A program made the translations under genes and the position numbers. Shown here one piece after another: positions 16,338 to 24,618 of a DNA stretch of 38,263 nucleotides (within the stretch, counting starts at the first letter, position 1; the number at the start of each line of letters is the position of its first letter). Location: assembly GCA_964572965.1 (NCBI GenBank), contig CAZNHL010000046.1, positions 1 to 38,263 on the forward strand. The letters are read 5' to 3'. The DNA comes from CAZNHL01 sp964572965. Its GTDB lineage: Bacteria; Bacteroidota; Bacteroidia; Cytophagales; UBA9547. Below the pieces are notes generated by a model that searched no databases, was not told the origin of the DNA, and saw only the letters and a program-made list of their open reading frames with translations.

Positions 16338-17114
16338 ATGAATCGTTTACTTGGTATATTACTTCTTCTTGTTTCAATTAGTCAGGCTCAAGCTGGGGTG
16401 CTTACTATTTCCGGTGTTTATTTAGGGAAAAATATCTATGTTCAAAACCCGTTTTCGGGTGATATGAAGACTTTTTGCATTCAGGAGGTTTTTGTTAATG
16501 ATGTTAAAGTAAATGCTAACATTAAATCAAGTGCATTTGAGATAGACCTTACGCACTTAAAAATGAATGATCCTGTGAATATTAAGTTAGTGCATAAGGA
16601 TGATTGTAAACCAAAGGTTATTAATGCACAGGTATTAAAAGTAAATGCAGCATTTCAATTTATTTCTTTTTCGGTAGATAAAAATTTTGTTCACTTCAGC
16701 ACTAAAGGCGAAAAAGCTACAGGCAAATTATTTGTGGAACAATTCTCTAATAATAGCTGGAATAGTGTAAGAGAATTACCTGTGAAATCTTCTCCTTCAA
16801 TGAATGTTTATGAAGTAGAAGAAATGCACAATTCAGGATTGAATAAATATAGAGTAAAATACCATGAACGTGATGGTCAGGTCTTTTATTCAAAAGTGGT
16901 TGAGTTTACTTCAGATAAGCAGCCTGTATCATTTTATCCACGCCGCGTTTCTACAAAAGTTACTTTGTCGAGACCGGTGATGTTTGAAGTGTTGGATCAG
17001 AACAACAATGTGGTTCGTAAGGGCAAAGGATTAGATATCGATATGAGTGATTTAAAAGAAGGTATTTATTATCTTAATTTCGATAACAGAACGGAAAAGG
17101 TGTTGAAGAAATAA
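16338..17114 (+). CDS. secreted protein with T9SS-like C-terminal tail (258 aa)
   Basis: A signal peptide (MNRLLGILLLLVSISQAQA) is followed by an all-beta protein. The N-terminal part GVLTISGVYLGKNIYVQNPF with a carboxypeptidase-regulatory-like strand pattern is followed by a fibronectin-like middle (KLFVEQFSNNSWNSVRELPV, NKYRVKYHERDGQVFYSKVV). The last 75 residues (VSFYPRRVSTKVTLSRPVMF, then DLKEGIYYLNFDNRTEKVLKK) have the YP start, the LxxGxYxL strand and the basic end of a type A T9SS sorting domain, so export through the type IX system and surface attachment or release are inferred. Function unknown. It ends at a hairpin terminator shared with the META lipoprotein gene. Confidence 0.78.
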   Translation: MNRLLGILLLLVSISQAQAGVLTISGVYLGKNIYVQNPFSGDMKTFCIQEVFVNDVKVNANIKSSAFEIDLTHLKMNDPVNIKLVHKDDCKPKVINAQVLKVNAAFQFISFSVDKNFVHFSTKGEKATGKLFVEQFSNNSWNSVRELPVKSSPSMNVYEVEEMHNSGLNKYRVKYHERDGQVFYSKVVEFTSDKQPVSFYPRRVSTKVTLSRPVMFEVLDQNNNVVRKGKGLDIDMSDLKEGIYYLNFDNRTEKVLKK

Positions 17115-17132
17115 GCTGAAAAATTTTCAGAT

Positions 17133-17166
17133 AAAAAGGGAGGGAATGTGAATTTCCTCCCTTTTT
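17133..17166. terminator. bidirectional hairpin terminator
   Basis: 11-bp stem AAAAAGGGAGG (17133-17143) with CCTCCCTTTTT (17156-17166), T-rich on both outer sides. It lies between convergent genes and its right arm overlaps the stop codon of the META lipoprotein gene. Confidence 0.85.
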
Positions 17167-17608
17167 ATTTAGGGGCCTGAATTTCAAATATAGCCACCGT
17201 TTTTTCTTCTTTAATCAATAACAAGCGATTTTCACGGATTAAGTAATTCACCTCTTTGTTGAGGATCTGAATGAGTTTGTTTTCCGTTGACATGTTGCTG
17301 CAAAACATTTTGGAGCTTGCCAGACCTTCAAAATTGATCATCTGACTGTCGTGTGTATAAGAACCCATTACACGATTACATCCCATAAATCCTTTCAGTT
17401 TACCATCATCGTCAAAAACAATATATACCTGTTTTTGTTCATTCTCAGGTGTAAACTTTTTGTTTTGGATTTCTATCAGAGACCAATAAGAATTGGTAAG
17501 AGGAGCTGTGGGCTTTTCAGTATTAATTGCTTGTGAAGATTTAGACCCTCCGGCGCAAGCAAGGAGAAAAGAAAGCCCTATCATAGAGAAATATGTCAGT
17601 GTTTTCAT
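17165..17608 (-). CDS. META-domain (HslJ-like) lipoprotein
   Basis: A 147-residue lipoprotein with lipobox LLAC (Cys18) followed by AGGSKSSQ. The mature domain shows the META/HslJ pattern: LTNSYWSLIEIQNKKF at its start, VYIVFDDDGKLKGFMGCNRVMGSY, with the GxxGCNR turn, then INFEGLASSKMFCSN, and the C-terminal strands LIRENRLLLIKE. The domain occurs in bacterial envelope proteins linked to stress and motility, but its molecular function is not known. It lies 50 bases downstream of the DUF4197 gene on the same strand and may be transcribed with it. Confidence 0.88.
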   Translation of the reverse strand: MKTLTYFSMIGLSFLLACAGGSKSSQAINTEKPTAPLTNSYWSLIEIQNKKFTPENEQKQVYIVFDDDGKLKGFMGCNRVMGSYTHDSQMINFEGLASSKMFCSNMSTENKLIQILNKEVNYLIRENRLLLIKEEKTVAIFEIQAPK

Positions 17609-17658
17609 AATCCAGGGGATTTACTAACATTACTTACTATGATAGGGACTAAAAAGTT

Positions 17659-18492
17659 TTATTTGGCGCCGAATACTGTTTTCAGTATATCAGTTATTTG
17701 TGAGTTTGCGTCTGTACGTATTTTCTTTTCCTGCTGTCCAACCATATAGTACATACCGTCTAAAGCTTTACCCGTTGTATAACTTATGAGGTCAGTGCTC
17801 ACCGGTGTTACAAATGGAATTTTGTTGTAAGTACTCGTGATTTCTTTCCAGTAAGAAGTAGCAAGGCTCGAGTTTAGTGCCTTTTCAACATGAGGCTGGA
17901 AAGCTGTTTGTAATTGAGTATTACACTTTTCTTTAAGGTATTGAGTCGCAGCATTATCGCCTTGTGTAAGTATGTTTTTAGCGTCTGTGATAGACATTTG
18001 AGTAATAGCACTTGCAAAGATCGGTGTTGCCTCTTTTACCGCATCTTCAGCAGCCCGGTTCATCGATTTTTCAAAAGCATCAACTGTACTGCCCATTCCC
18101 AATCCTCTTAGCTTTTCAGAAACATAACTTATTTGCTGCGGGAAAGGAATTTTTACAGCAGAATTTCCGAAGAAGCCATCCTGCTTGTTCAAAGTTGATG
18201 TTGCTGTTTCTGTACCGATTTTAAGGGCACTTTTCAATGCATCGCTAACCTGGTTGTCTGATAATGAGCTAATGGAGTTGGTAATCAGATTTCCGGTGGT
18301 GCTTGTTGTTGTCGTTGTTGTTTTGGTAGTACTTGCTGGAGTTTTTGTACCTGTAAGGCTATTGGACTTTTTAGTCGTAGTTGTGGTTTTTGTTGTTTTC
18401 TTAGTTGTCGTAGTCGTTTTCTTTTGGGTTTGGGCAAAAGAAACAGTAATACAACCTGAAAGTAAAAGTGAAATAATCAGTGTTTTTTTCAT
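17659..18492 (-). CDS. DUF4197 protein with Thr/Lys-rich N-terminal segment
   Basis: A 277-residue secreted protein. A signal peptide (MKKTLIISLLLSGCITVSFA) is followed by about 50 residues of low-complexity Thr/Lys sequence (KKTTTTTKKTTKTTTTTKK and similar), probably a flexible linker. The rest is the alpha-helical DUF4197 domain: LSDNQVSDALKSALKIGTE, NSAVKIPFPQQISYVSEKLRG, DAFEKSMNRAAEDAVKEATP, MSITDAKNILTQGDNAATQYL and DLISYTTGKALDGMYYMVGQ. A cysteine in the leader (SGC) could be a lipobox, but the AFA-Q signal peptidase I site fits better. The function of DUF4197 is unknown. It lies 23 bases downstream of the TIGR02757 gene. Confidence 0.88.
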   Translation of the reverse strand: MKKTLIISLLLSGCITVSFAQTQKKTTTTTKKTTKTTTTTKKSNSLTGTKTPASTTKTTTTTTSTTGNLITNSISSLSDNQVSDALKSALKIGTETATSTLNKQDGFFGNSAVKIPFPQQISYVSEKLRGLGMGSTVDAFEKSMNRAAEDAVKEATPIFASAITQMSITDAKNILTQGDNAATQYLKEKCNTQLQTAFQPHVEKALNSSLATSYWKEITSTYNKIPFVTPVSTDLISYTTGKALDGMYYMVGQQEKKIRTDANSQITDILKTVFGAK

Positions 18493-18515
18493 GAGTTTAA
18501 GTCTATAATATAAAA

Positions 18516-19283
18516 TTAAAACTTTTCTTCGATACCCAAACCAAACAATGCGAAATCATATTTCACAGGATCAGTCGGATCAAATTTTTTAAGGTTTTCG
18601 GTAAGTTCTACCGCAGTAATCCAGTCTGTTTGTTTTCTGGTAATCAGTCCGAGCTTTCTGCCGACCCTGTCAACATGCAGGTCACAAGGACAAACGAGTT
18701 GTGAGGCCTGAATATTTTTCCAGATACCAAAATCAACACCTTTATTGTCTTGTCTTACCATCCATCTCAAAAACATATTGATGCGCTTGCAGGCTGATTT
18801 CCTGTCGGGAGAGGCAATGTGTTTGATAGTTCTTTGCGGGTAGTCTTCAAGAGAAAAGAAAAGCCTGGAAAAACCATTCAGGCCTTTTTCTACATTGTTG
18901 TCACCTGTACTTAGGAATTGGCTGAAACCATTTTCCATAGATTGATGTCTGCTATAGTAATCTTTGAAAAAACTGATAAAGTAGAGCGTATCTGTACTAT
19001 TAAAAGTACGGTGTTTGAAATTCAGGAAACGCTTCAGATCATTGTCGCTATGCTGTGTGATAAAGTCGTATGGACTGTTATCCATTAAGTCAATCAGCTC
19101 CTTACATTTATTGATGATGGTTTTGCGCTGTCCCCAGGCCAGTATTGAAGCCCAGAATCCCATAATTTCAATGTCTTGTGGTTTAGTGAACAAGTGTGGG
19201 ATAGATATCGGGTCATTTTCTATGAAATCAGGCTTGTTGTATTGCTCAACTTTGCTTTCTAAAAAGTCATATAAGTCTGCCAT
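18516..19283 (-). CDS. TIGR02757 (DUF2400) family protein
   Basis: A 255-residue protein that matches the TIGR02757/DUF2400 family by its order of conserved stretches: PISIPHLFTKPQDIEIMGF, ASILAWGQRKTIINKCKELI, SPYDFI, LYFISFFKDYY, DRKSACKRINMFLRWMVR, GIWKNIQASQLVCPCDLHVDR, and DPVKYDFALFGLG at the C-terminus. The helix-rich layout with a conserved PLDVHVGR-like segment (here PCDLHVDRVGRKLG) resembles the HhH-GPD DNA glycosylase superfamily, but the activity is not established. Cytosolic. It is probably the first gene of a transcript with the DUF4197 and META genes. Confidence 0.87.
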   Translation of the reverse strand: MADLYDFLESKVEQYNKPDFIENDPISIPHLFTKPQDIEIMGFWASILAWGQRKTIINKCKELIDLMDNSPYDFITQHSDNDLKRFLNFKHRTFNSTDTLYFISFFKDYYSRHQSMENGFSQFLSTGDNNVEKGLNGFSRLFFSLEDYPQRTIKHIASPDRKSACKRINMFLRWMVRQDNKGVDFGIWKNIQASQLVCPCDLHVDRVGRKLGLITRKQTDWITAVELTENLKKFDPTDPVKYDFALFGLGIEEKF

Positions 19284-19412
19284 CTAAAGTACTTTTTATC
19301 AGTTTATTGTCTGTTTTTACTAAACCTGTAACGTTTAGGTAATGATGTATCATTGGGGCTGAAAGGATTTTCTCAAACCTTAAAAGTAATAGTCTCCTAT
19401 ATCAACATAAAT

Positions 19413-19439
19413 AAAAAAGGAGCTTAATGCTCCTTTTTT
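19413..19439 (-). terminator. rho-independent terminator of the second MarR gene
   Basis: 11-bp perfect stem AAAAAAGGAGC / GCTCCTTTTTT (19413-19423 with 19429-19439), 5-base loop. It begins right after the MarR stop codon on the minus strand and ends in a T-run there. Confidence 0.9.
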
Positions 19440-19441
19440 AT

Positions 19442-19906
19442 TTATGAACGAATCTTGTCTAGGAGTTCATTCAGTGTATTTATTTCTGATTGAGACAACT
19501 TCTTCAAGTGTATCTCAGTTTTGTCTATTTCAACATCTAAAATTTTTAGCAGTTCCTGTCCTTTTTCTGTAATCATAATGTCTACAGAGCGGCGGTCGGA
19601 GTTACATGTTTTCCTTTCGACAAAGCCTTTCAGCCTTAGGCGCTCTACGATACGCGAAGCATCGCACATTTTGTCAATCATACGTTCTTTTAAATAATTG
19701 ACAGTTGCAGGTTCAGGAGCTTTGCCCCTTAATATTCTAAGGATATTATACTGTTGTGTTGTTAAATCATATTTAACGAAAAAATCCTTAGAATGAGATT
19801 CCAGCCAATTACATGTGAACAGAATATTCACATGACCTTTATGATAATCGCTCTTAAAATGTTTTTGGCGGATTTCGTCTTCTATTTTCATTTCTACACA
19901 ATCCAT
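19442..19906 (-). CDS. MarR-family transcriptional regulator
   Basis: A 154-residue winged-helix regulator. Core elements are VNILFTCNWLESHSKDFFVKY (dimerisation helix), LTTQQYNILRILRG, the recognition helix MCDASRIVERLRLKGFVER, and the wing CNSDRRSVDIMITEKGQELL. An alternative start five residues later (MKIEDEI, 19891) fits homologues equally well. It lies 88 bases downstream of the yceI gene on the same strand, separated by a strong terminator. MarR and YceI genes are often paired in Bacteroidota, so control of yceI is a reasonable guess. Confidence 0.88.
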   Translation of the reverse strand: MDCVEMKIEDEIRQKHFKSDYHKGHVNILFTCNWLESHSKDFFVKYDLTTQQYNILRILRGKAPEPATVNYLKERMIDKMCDASRIVERLRLKGFVERKTCNSDRRSVDIMITEKGQELLKILDVEIDKTEIHLKKLSQSEINTLNELLDKIRS

Positions 19907-19930
19907 ATTGTTACTTCTACGAAGTTATAT

Positions 19931-19970
19931 AAAAAAAATGAGAGAATGTTTATCTAACATTCTCTCATTT
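19931..19970 (-). terminator. rho-independent terminator of yceI
   Basis: 15-bp perfect stem (AAATGAGAGAATGTT at 19936-19950 with its complement at 19956-19970), 5-base loop, and an A-run at 19931-19938 that is a T-tract on the minus strand. Confidence 0.93.
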
Positions 19971-19994
19971 CTCAGAGTTACGTTAGTATAACGC

Positions 19995-20582
19995 TTATTT
20001 TTTCAAAAACTCAAGGTTAATTGCAATAGTAACTTCTTCACCTACTACCAAGCCACCTGACTCAAGGGCAGCATTCCAGGTAAGACCAAAATCTTTGCGG
20101 TTGATTTTACCAGTAGCTTTGAATCCGGCATGTGTATTACCCCATGGATCTTTTGCAGTTCCTTTATAGGTAACATCCAAAACAACAACTTTAGTTACAC
20201 CATGTAGTGTTAAGTTTCCAGTCAATTTGTAATTTTTGTCATTTATTTTTTTGAATGAAGTACTTACGAAAGTGATTGTAGGGAATTTAGCCACATCAAA
20301 GAACTCCGCAGATTTCAAGTGACCATCTCTTTTTTCGTCATCAGTATCAATACTTGCAGCATCGATCGTAACATTTACTTTAGCGTCAGCGAAGTCAGTT
20401 GCATTAGCCTGAACCAACGTACCGTCAAATTTTCTGAATTTACCTTCAGTTTCTGAAACAACAAGGTGTTCTACAGAGAAACCAACGCTAGCGTGTGATT
20501 TATCAACTGTCCAGTTAGTTTGTGCAAATACAGAACCAGCATATAAAAGACCGCCGGCAAGAATTAAAGCTACTTTTTTCAT
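19995..20582 (-). CDS. YceI-family periplasmic lipid-binding-like protein
   Basis: A 195-residue secreted protein with signal peptide (MKKVALILAGGLLYAGSVFA-Q). The YceI lipocalin-like barrel is clear: NWTVDKSHASVGFSVEHLVV, GKFRKFDGTL, VNVTIDAASIDTDDEKRDGH, LKSAEFFDVAKFPTITFVST, LTGNLTLHGVTKVVVLDVTY, GFKATGKINRKDFGLTWN. In characterised members the barrel binds a polyisoprenoid (octaprenyl-type) ligand in the periplasm. The ligand here is not known. The gene has its own promoter (20615-20646) containing a palindrome, and a terminator separates it from the MarR gene downstream. Confidence 0.95.
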   Translation of the reverse strand: MKKVALILAGGLLYAGSVFAQTNWTVDKSHASVGFSVEHLVVSETEGKFRKFDGTLVQANATDFADAKVNVTIDAASIDTDDEKRDGHLKSAEFFDVAKFPTITFVSTSFKKINDKNYKLTGNLTLHGVTKVVVLDVTYKGTAKDPWGNTHAGFKATGKINRKDFGLTWNAALESGGLVVGEEVTIAINLEFLKK

Positions 20583-20614
20583 TTGGTTTGAGTTTTAGTT
20601 TGTTATTGATAAGA

Positions 20615-20646
20615 CAAATGTAAGTTAAAACATTTAATGTTACAAC
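20615..20646 (-). promoter_or_regulatory. yceI promoter with palindromic operator candidate
   Basis: On the minus strand: GTTG box (complement of 20643-20646), 20-base spacer, TACATTTG (complement of 20615-20622) matching TAnnTTTG, 32 bases before the yceI start. The spacer contains the palindrome AACATTTAATGTT (20629-20641), a plausible site for a dimeric regulator such as the neighbouring MarR. Confidence 0.5.
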
Positions 20647-20774
20647 GTTTATTTTAAAAATAGGTTTTAAATTTTAAAATAATATTTGAAGAGATTTGTG
20701 ATTTGGGTTAATAGCTGGTCCCTTCTACAAATTAAAGATATAAAAAAAGCTCAGATTCCGAAAAATGCCGGGTA

Positions 20775-20921
20775 TTATTTTTTTATGTCCTGATAATTAT
20801 CGGGAGGTCTGTCTGTCACCATCTGAATCTTGACTTCATTTCCCAAGATGATGATAGGTACTATCATAAAGGTCAAGTATTGGTTTATGATTATTTTATA
20901 TTTGTTATCTATAAATAGGGT
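20775..20921 (-). pseudogene. possible gene remnant or small ORF (up to 48 codons)
   Basis: In the 390-base stretch between yceI and the DKNYY gene, one minus-strand frame is open for 48 codons and ends with a protein-like sequence (GNEVKIQMVTDRPPDNYQDIKK, stop at 20775). The only ATG gives 30 residues (from 20867). Upstream the frame is closed by a TGA at 20922-20924. It could be the tail of a decayed gene or a real microprotein; I do not recognise it. The rest of the stretch (20647-20774 and 20925-20972) holds nothing I can name. Confidence 0.25.
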
Positions 20922-20972
20922 TCATGAGAGAGAGCGTATGAAATAGATCCAGACACTGCTTTTTTTATGCGA

Positions 20973-22049
20973 TCAATTGTTGTCTTCATCTATGTTTTTG
21001 CAGTCTGTTTTTTCTCCATAGCGGTAGCAACCATTTTTGTCTTTCCCATCTTGGCTTCCTTCAATATGTATAAATGTTTTTGAATCAGCCCCTTTTATTA
21101 TTTGATCGTCGTAATAGACGTTATTTTTGTCAATCGCATAATGATAGTCAAGATACCTAAAGCTATTGTAGTCAATAAAGGGAATTGCTTTGCCTTGAAA
21201 AAAGTAAGATTTTTTATCCTTAGCCCACATTGAGCCTGTAATAAATTCAAATGTAGCAGGGTCTGCATCTTCAACAATATTACCATTGTTATACACATTG
21301 AATTTATCTTTTGTAAAACCAAATTGAAGTGACTCAAAAGAGTCTGGATCTTTGATATTTAGCTTTTTAACGCCGTCGTAGCGATTATTTTTATCTTGCC
21401 CATAAGGGAATTCCTGTGTTCTGAAAGTTAGCGGGTCAGCATAAGTTACAATGCTATCTTGAAAATATACCTGAAATTTGTCTTTAGCATACCCGTTGCC
21501 GATTTTTAAGAAACTCTCATAGTCACGCAACGGACATTTTTTTACTGACCAATAATAAAAGCTTTTATCTTTTGCCCAATAACCATAATCTGAGTTGGGG
21601 TCGAGTATTGTGAAGGTTTTAAGGTCTGATACTTTTAGTGCAATTGTATCAAGGTAGTAGTCTCTGTAATCTTTAGAATACGGTCCTCCATCAATAACTT
21701 CAAAGGTATTCCCATCAGCCCCGTCTATTTTGCCAGCTCCTTTATATGCAAATCTGGCATCTTTCCCATAGTAATTCAGCAGCGAAACAAATGTTTTAGG
21801 GTCTGCATCGATTAATTTTTCAGCTTCATAATAAACATGATTTTGGTCTATTGAATATTTAGTATGTTCTAACTCCCGGAATGTTTTGGCGTCTGCTCCC
21901 TGAATCAGAATTTTGTTTTTTCCACTTCCTTCGTTCCAATAAATATAATAGACGTTATCTCCGTCAATTTCATGATGGTGACAACTGGTAAGGATGGACA
22001 AAATTACAAAAGCTAAAAAATAGGATGAGATTTTTATCTTTCTGTTCAT
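20973..22049 (-). CDS. DKNYY-repeat lipoprotein
   Basis: A 358-residue lipoprotein (lipobox LTSC, Cys23, followed by HHHE). The mature part consists of about eight to nine repeats of 35-40 residues, each with a tyrosine-rich DKxxVYY strand and a DAxTFxxL/I segment: SIDQNHVYYEAEKLIDADPK, AKDKSFYYWSVKKC, AKDKFQVYFQDSIVTYADPL, TKDKFNVYNNGNIVEDADPA, AIDKNNVYYDDQIIKGADSK. This is the DKNYY family, envelope proteins of unknown function. The gene lies 44 bases downstream of the biosynthetic cluster on the same strand, but its content does not suggest that it belongs to it. Confidence 0.87.
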   Translation of the reverse strand: MNRKIKISSYFLAFVILSILTSCHHHEIDGDNVYYIYWNEGSGKNKILIQGADAKTFRELEHTKYSIDQNHVYYEAEKLIDADPKTFVSLLNYYGKDARFAYKGAGKIDGADGNTFEVIDGGPYSKDYRDYYLDTIALKVSDLKTFTILDPNSDYGYWAKDKSFYYWSVKKCPLRDYESFLKIGNGYAKDKFQVYFQDSIVTYADPLTFRTQEFPYGQDKNNRYDGVKKLNIKDPDSFESLQFGFTKDKFNVYNNGNIVEDADPATFEFITGSMWAKDKKSYFFQGKAIPFIDYNSFRYLDYHYAIDKNNVYYDDQIIKGADSKTFIHIEGSQDGKDKNGCYRYGEKTDCKNIDEDNN

Positions 22050-22093
22050 GGATCAAGGGTATTATTGTCAAGATGATAGGCTGGAACTGCTAT

Positions 22094-23605
22094 TTATACT
22101 TCAAGCTCCAGCTTTGCGTAATCTATTTTAGAAAAATGCCTTGGGTCACGTGGGATGCTTTTAACAATCTGTATGTCAAAATCTAAATTGTTGGCTTTGG
22201 CATTTGTAATAAATAGTTCTTTTTGAAAGTGTTTATTTATCTCTAATACAAAAACTGGTGCACCTTTTTTTGAAACGAGTGTACCTAGTATTACGCCTTG
22301 TTGTTTCCTGCAAAAGTCTTCTACAAGAAAAGGGTAGTAGCTTCTGTTAGAAGTATGTATAATTTGCTTACATCTGCCTAATAAATACAGCTGCTCGTCA
22401 TCATCAACAAAGCCTGCGTCTCCGGTGCGGTGCCAGGTGTTTTGTCCGGTAATGATTTTATTCATTCTGATGGCTTCGGGGTTTTTGATATAGGAGCGAA
22501 GTACATGATTGCCGGTTACACAAATTTCCCCAATCCGGCCTTTGGCTAATTGTAAGCTTTTGAGCTCGCTTTCACTGTTTATCTCAATAGCATTTTCATT
22601 AATTGGTAAAATCAGCAATTGTGTGTGATTGTCAATTGTTCCTACAGGCAGGCCTTTTAATAAGCGCTGATCGGTATTGCTGAGTCTTTGGACATCAATA
22701 TGGCTGATGGGCTCGGCTTCTGTAGAGCCGAAAACAATGGTTACCTGCACATCGGGAAATGCCTTGGTAATCATTTGTGCTTCGTAAGGAAATACAGGAG
22801 CGCCACCTGTGAAAATTTTTTGGATACTCGTAAGCCTGATGTCATTTTTGAGTAAATAAGCAGCAAGACTGATCAGGTAAAACGGCGAAGAAGTAAGTAC
22901 TTCTACTTTGTTGGTTTTAATCTGACTGACCAGCACTTCCGGTTTGAATTTCTTTGGTTTTCTGGCATTGAACTGAGGAATAACTGATGTTTTGCCAAGC
23001 CCCAGGTTTAGGAGCAATACAATCGGCAGCATTGTCAGGTCTGTTTCCGAGGTGTGCGCATTCAGCAAAGGTTTGAGTGCGTCGAACTGATATTGCAGGA
23101 ACTGGTGCGTTCTGTTGGCTGCTTTAGGCGTGCCTGTGCTGCCTGTAGTAAATGTAATTAATGCCGTTGAGTCAATTTGGGGCGCAAAAAGCGGGATGTT
23201 CTTTCCGGAACCTCTACCGCTTAAACTAAGCCTGATGTCTATTTTGCGTAAATCCGCAGAGAGGTATGATAATACCTTTAGCTTAAAAGGAGCAATAAAT
23301 GCTTTACATTCAGCTATTTTACAGCAAAGAGACAAACGTTTGAAACTGACCCATTCGTCAATAAAAACAGCAGATGCGCCAATATAAAAAAGTGCCAGTA
23401 CGGTTCTGTATAAATCCAGAGAAACAGGAACAAAGACAAGCACTCTGTCATTGGTGGTAATACCTTTTGAAATAAAATAAGAAGCCGTTTTTTGTACTTC
23501 TTCCAGTAATTCTGCAAAAGAAACGGCTTTGCCATTTTCAATAATGGCAATAGCATTGGGATTCTGCTCAGCTTGCCTGATAAACAGAGAGATAATGTTT
23601 TCCAT
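22094..23605 (-). CDS. acyl-activating AMP-dependent synthetase/ligase
   Basis: A 503-residue ANL-superfamily enzyme that adenylates a carboxylic acid and normally transfers it to CoA. Motif A3 is TFTTGSTGTPKA (residues 151-162) followed by NRTH, A5 is FGSTEAEPIS, A7 is WHRTGDAGFVDDD, A8 is LGRCKQII and the C-terminal A10 lysine is in RHFSKIDYAKLE. The A5 sequence resembles the fatty-acid ligase/OleC-like clade more than amino-acid-activating domains, so a fatty or aryl acid is likelier. There is no carrier-protein or condensation domain. It is the last gene of the seven-gene cluster, 2 bases after the acyltransferase gene, with which it may work (activation, then acyl transfer). Confidence 0.87.
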   Translation of the reverse strand: MENIISLFIRQAEQNPNAIAIIENGKAVSFAELLEEVQKTASYFISKGITTNDRVLVFVPVSLDLYRTVLALFYIGASAVFIDEWVSFKRLSLCCKIAECKAFIAPFKLKVLSYLSADLRKIDIRLSLSGRGSGKNIPLFAPQIDSTALITFTTGSTGTPKAANRTHQFLQYQFDALKPLLNAHTSETDLTMLPIVLLLNLGLGKTSVIPQFNARKPKKFKPEVLVSQIKTNKVEVLTSSPFYLISLAAYLLKNDIRLTSIQKIFTGGAPVFPYEAQMITKAFPDVQVTIVFGSTEAEPISHIDVQRLSNTDQRLLKGLPVGTIDNHTQLLILPINENAIEINSESELKSLQLAKGRIGEICVTGNHVLRSYIKNPEAIRMNKIITGQNTWHRTGDAGFVDDDEQLYLLGRCKQIIHTSNRSYYPFLVEDFCRKQQGVILGTLVSKKGAPVFVLEINKHFQKELFITNAKANNLDFDIQIVKSIPRDPRHFSKIDYAKLELEV

Positions 23606-23607
23606 AG

Positions 23608-24618
23608 CTATTTCAGTTCGCGGGCGTAAAGCTCGTACTCTTTAAAATGATCTCCCGAATATTTTTTTCTTGAAAACTGCGATGATTTATTATGCTGATG
23701 AATAAATGCATGGATCACCGATTCGTAGTTGTCTACCTGTGCCTGCTTTAGAAAAGTGTCGCCCATGAGTGCTGCCAATCCGCTAAAATCCGGCTTATGG
23801 TTACGGGCAATGGTTTTTACAATGATATTCTTATGCTCTTTGTTATAATAGTCGTGTATGGCGAAAAGGAAACCCACTAGTTCCCCGTCAGCTTCGGCCA
23901 GCAAGATATAATTGCTATTGAGCAGGTTTTTTATGGGTAAATATTTTGCATAAAATGATTCCCGGCTAATAGGAGTATAGAGGAAGTTTCCTTTGAACAT
24001 TTCAAGGCTGAAATGGAACACTCGCCTGATTTCGTTTTCAAAATCATTGAGGTTCAGTCTGCGGATAGTAACGCCTTTAGCTTCTAATGCCAGTTTGTAA
24101 TCGTGTGAAAGAATCGGGGATGCATCTTTTACGGGACTGATATTGGAATAGTAGTTGGCAATGACATCAAAACCTGTCTGGCGGAACAGTTCATTATAAT
24201 AAGGCAAATGTTCGTGTTCGGTAAGGAATAAAGGTTTGTTGCTTGTGTTAAACCTGTGTTGATCCCAGGTAGAACCATTCATTGGCCCGATAAGATATTT
24301 AGCTCCTTTATTTTGTGCCAAAATGCAGAGCTGGTTAAATAGCTTTTCTACAGCTTGCCGGTCATTGATTGCTTCGAAATAACCTACAGGTAAGGCTGGT
24401 TGTCCATTATAGTTCAGTTCATGATTATAAAACAGGATTGCGCGTGCAAGTGGAGCGTTTTCCTCATTTAGAACCAGTACATAGTCGCTGTCAAACTCTG
24501 AGACAAACTGTTCGTGTTGCTGCAGTCTGAGTGAGTTTGCCGGGTACAGTAAGTAAGGCAGTTTTATAAAATGCTCAAAATTCTCATCACCGATTTTACC
24601 TGTAATAGTTTTCTGCAT
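23608..24618 (-). CDS. GNAT-family acyltransferase-like protein
   Basis: A 336-residue protein with the length of a tandem GNAT/FemX-type protein. The N-terminal half (LVLNEENAPLARAILFYNHEL, then GYFEAINDRQAVEKLFNQL and GAKYLIGPMNGSTWDQHRF) resembles the PeuB/FemAB-like half seen in Bacteroidota GNAT proteins. The C-terminal half has a GNAT core: NYILLAEADGELVGFLFAIHDY, KNIIVKTIARNHKP and LAALMGDTFLKQAQ, then FSRKKYSGDHFKEYELYARE. The acetyl-CoA P-loop (Q/RxxGxG/A) is degenerate, so another thioester may be the donor. It directly abuts the prenol-kinase-like gene and is followed by the AMP ligase gene. The acceptor is unknown. Confidence 0.72.
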   Translation of the reverse strand: MQKTITGKIGDENFEHFIKLPYLLYPANSLRLQQHEQFVSEFDSDYVLVLNEENAPLARAILFYNHELNYNGQPALPVGYFEAINDRQAVEKLFNQLCILAQNKGAKYLIGPMNGSTWDQHRFNTSNKPLFLTEHEHLPYYNELFRQTGFDVIANYYSNISPVKDASPILSHDYKLALEAKGVTIRRLNLNDFENEIRRVFHFSLEMFKGNFLYTPISRESFYAKYLPIKNLLNSNYILLAEADGELVGFLFAIHDYYNKEHKNIIVKTIARNHKPDFSGLAALMGDTFLKQAQVDNYESVIHAFIHQHNKSSQFSRKKYSGDHFKEYELYARELK

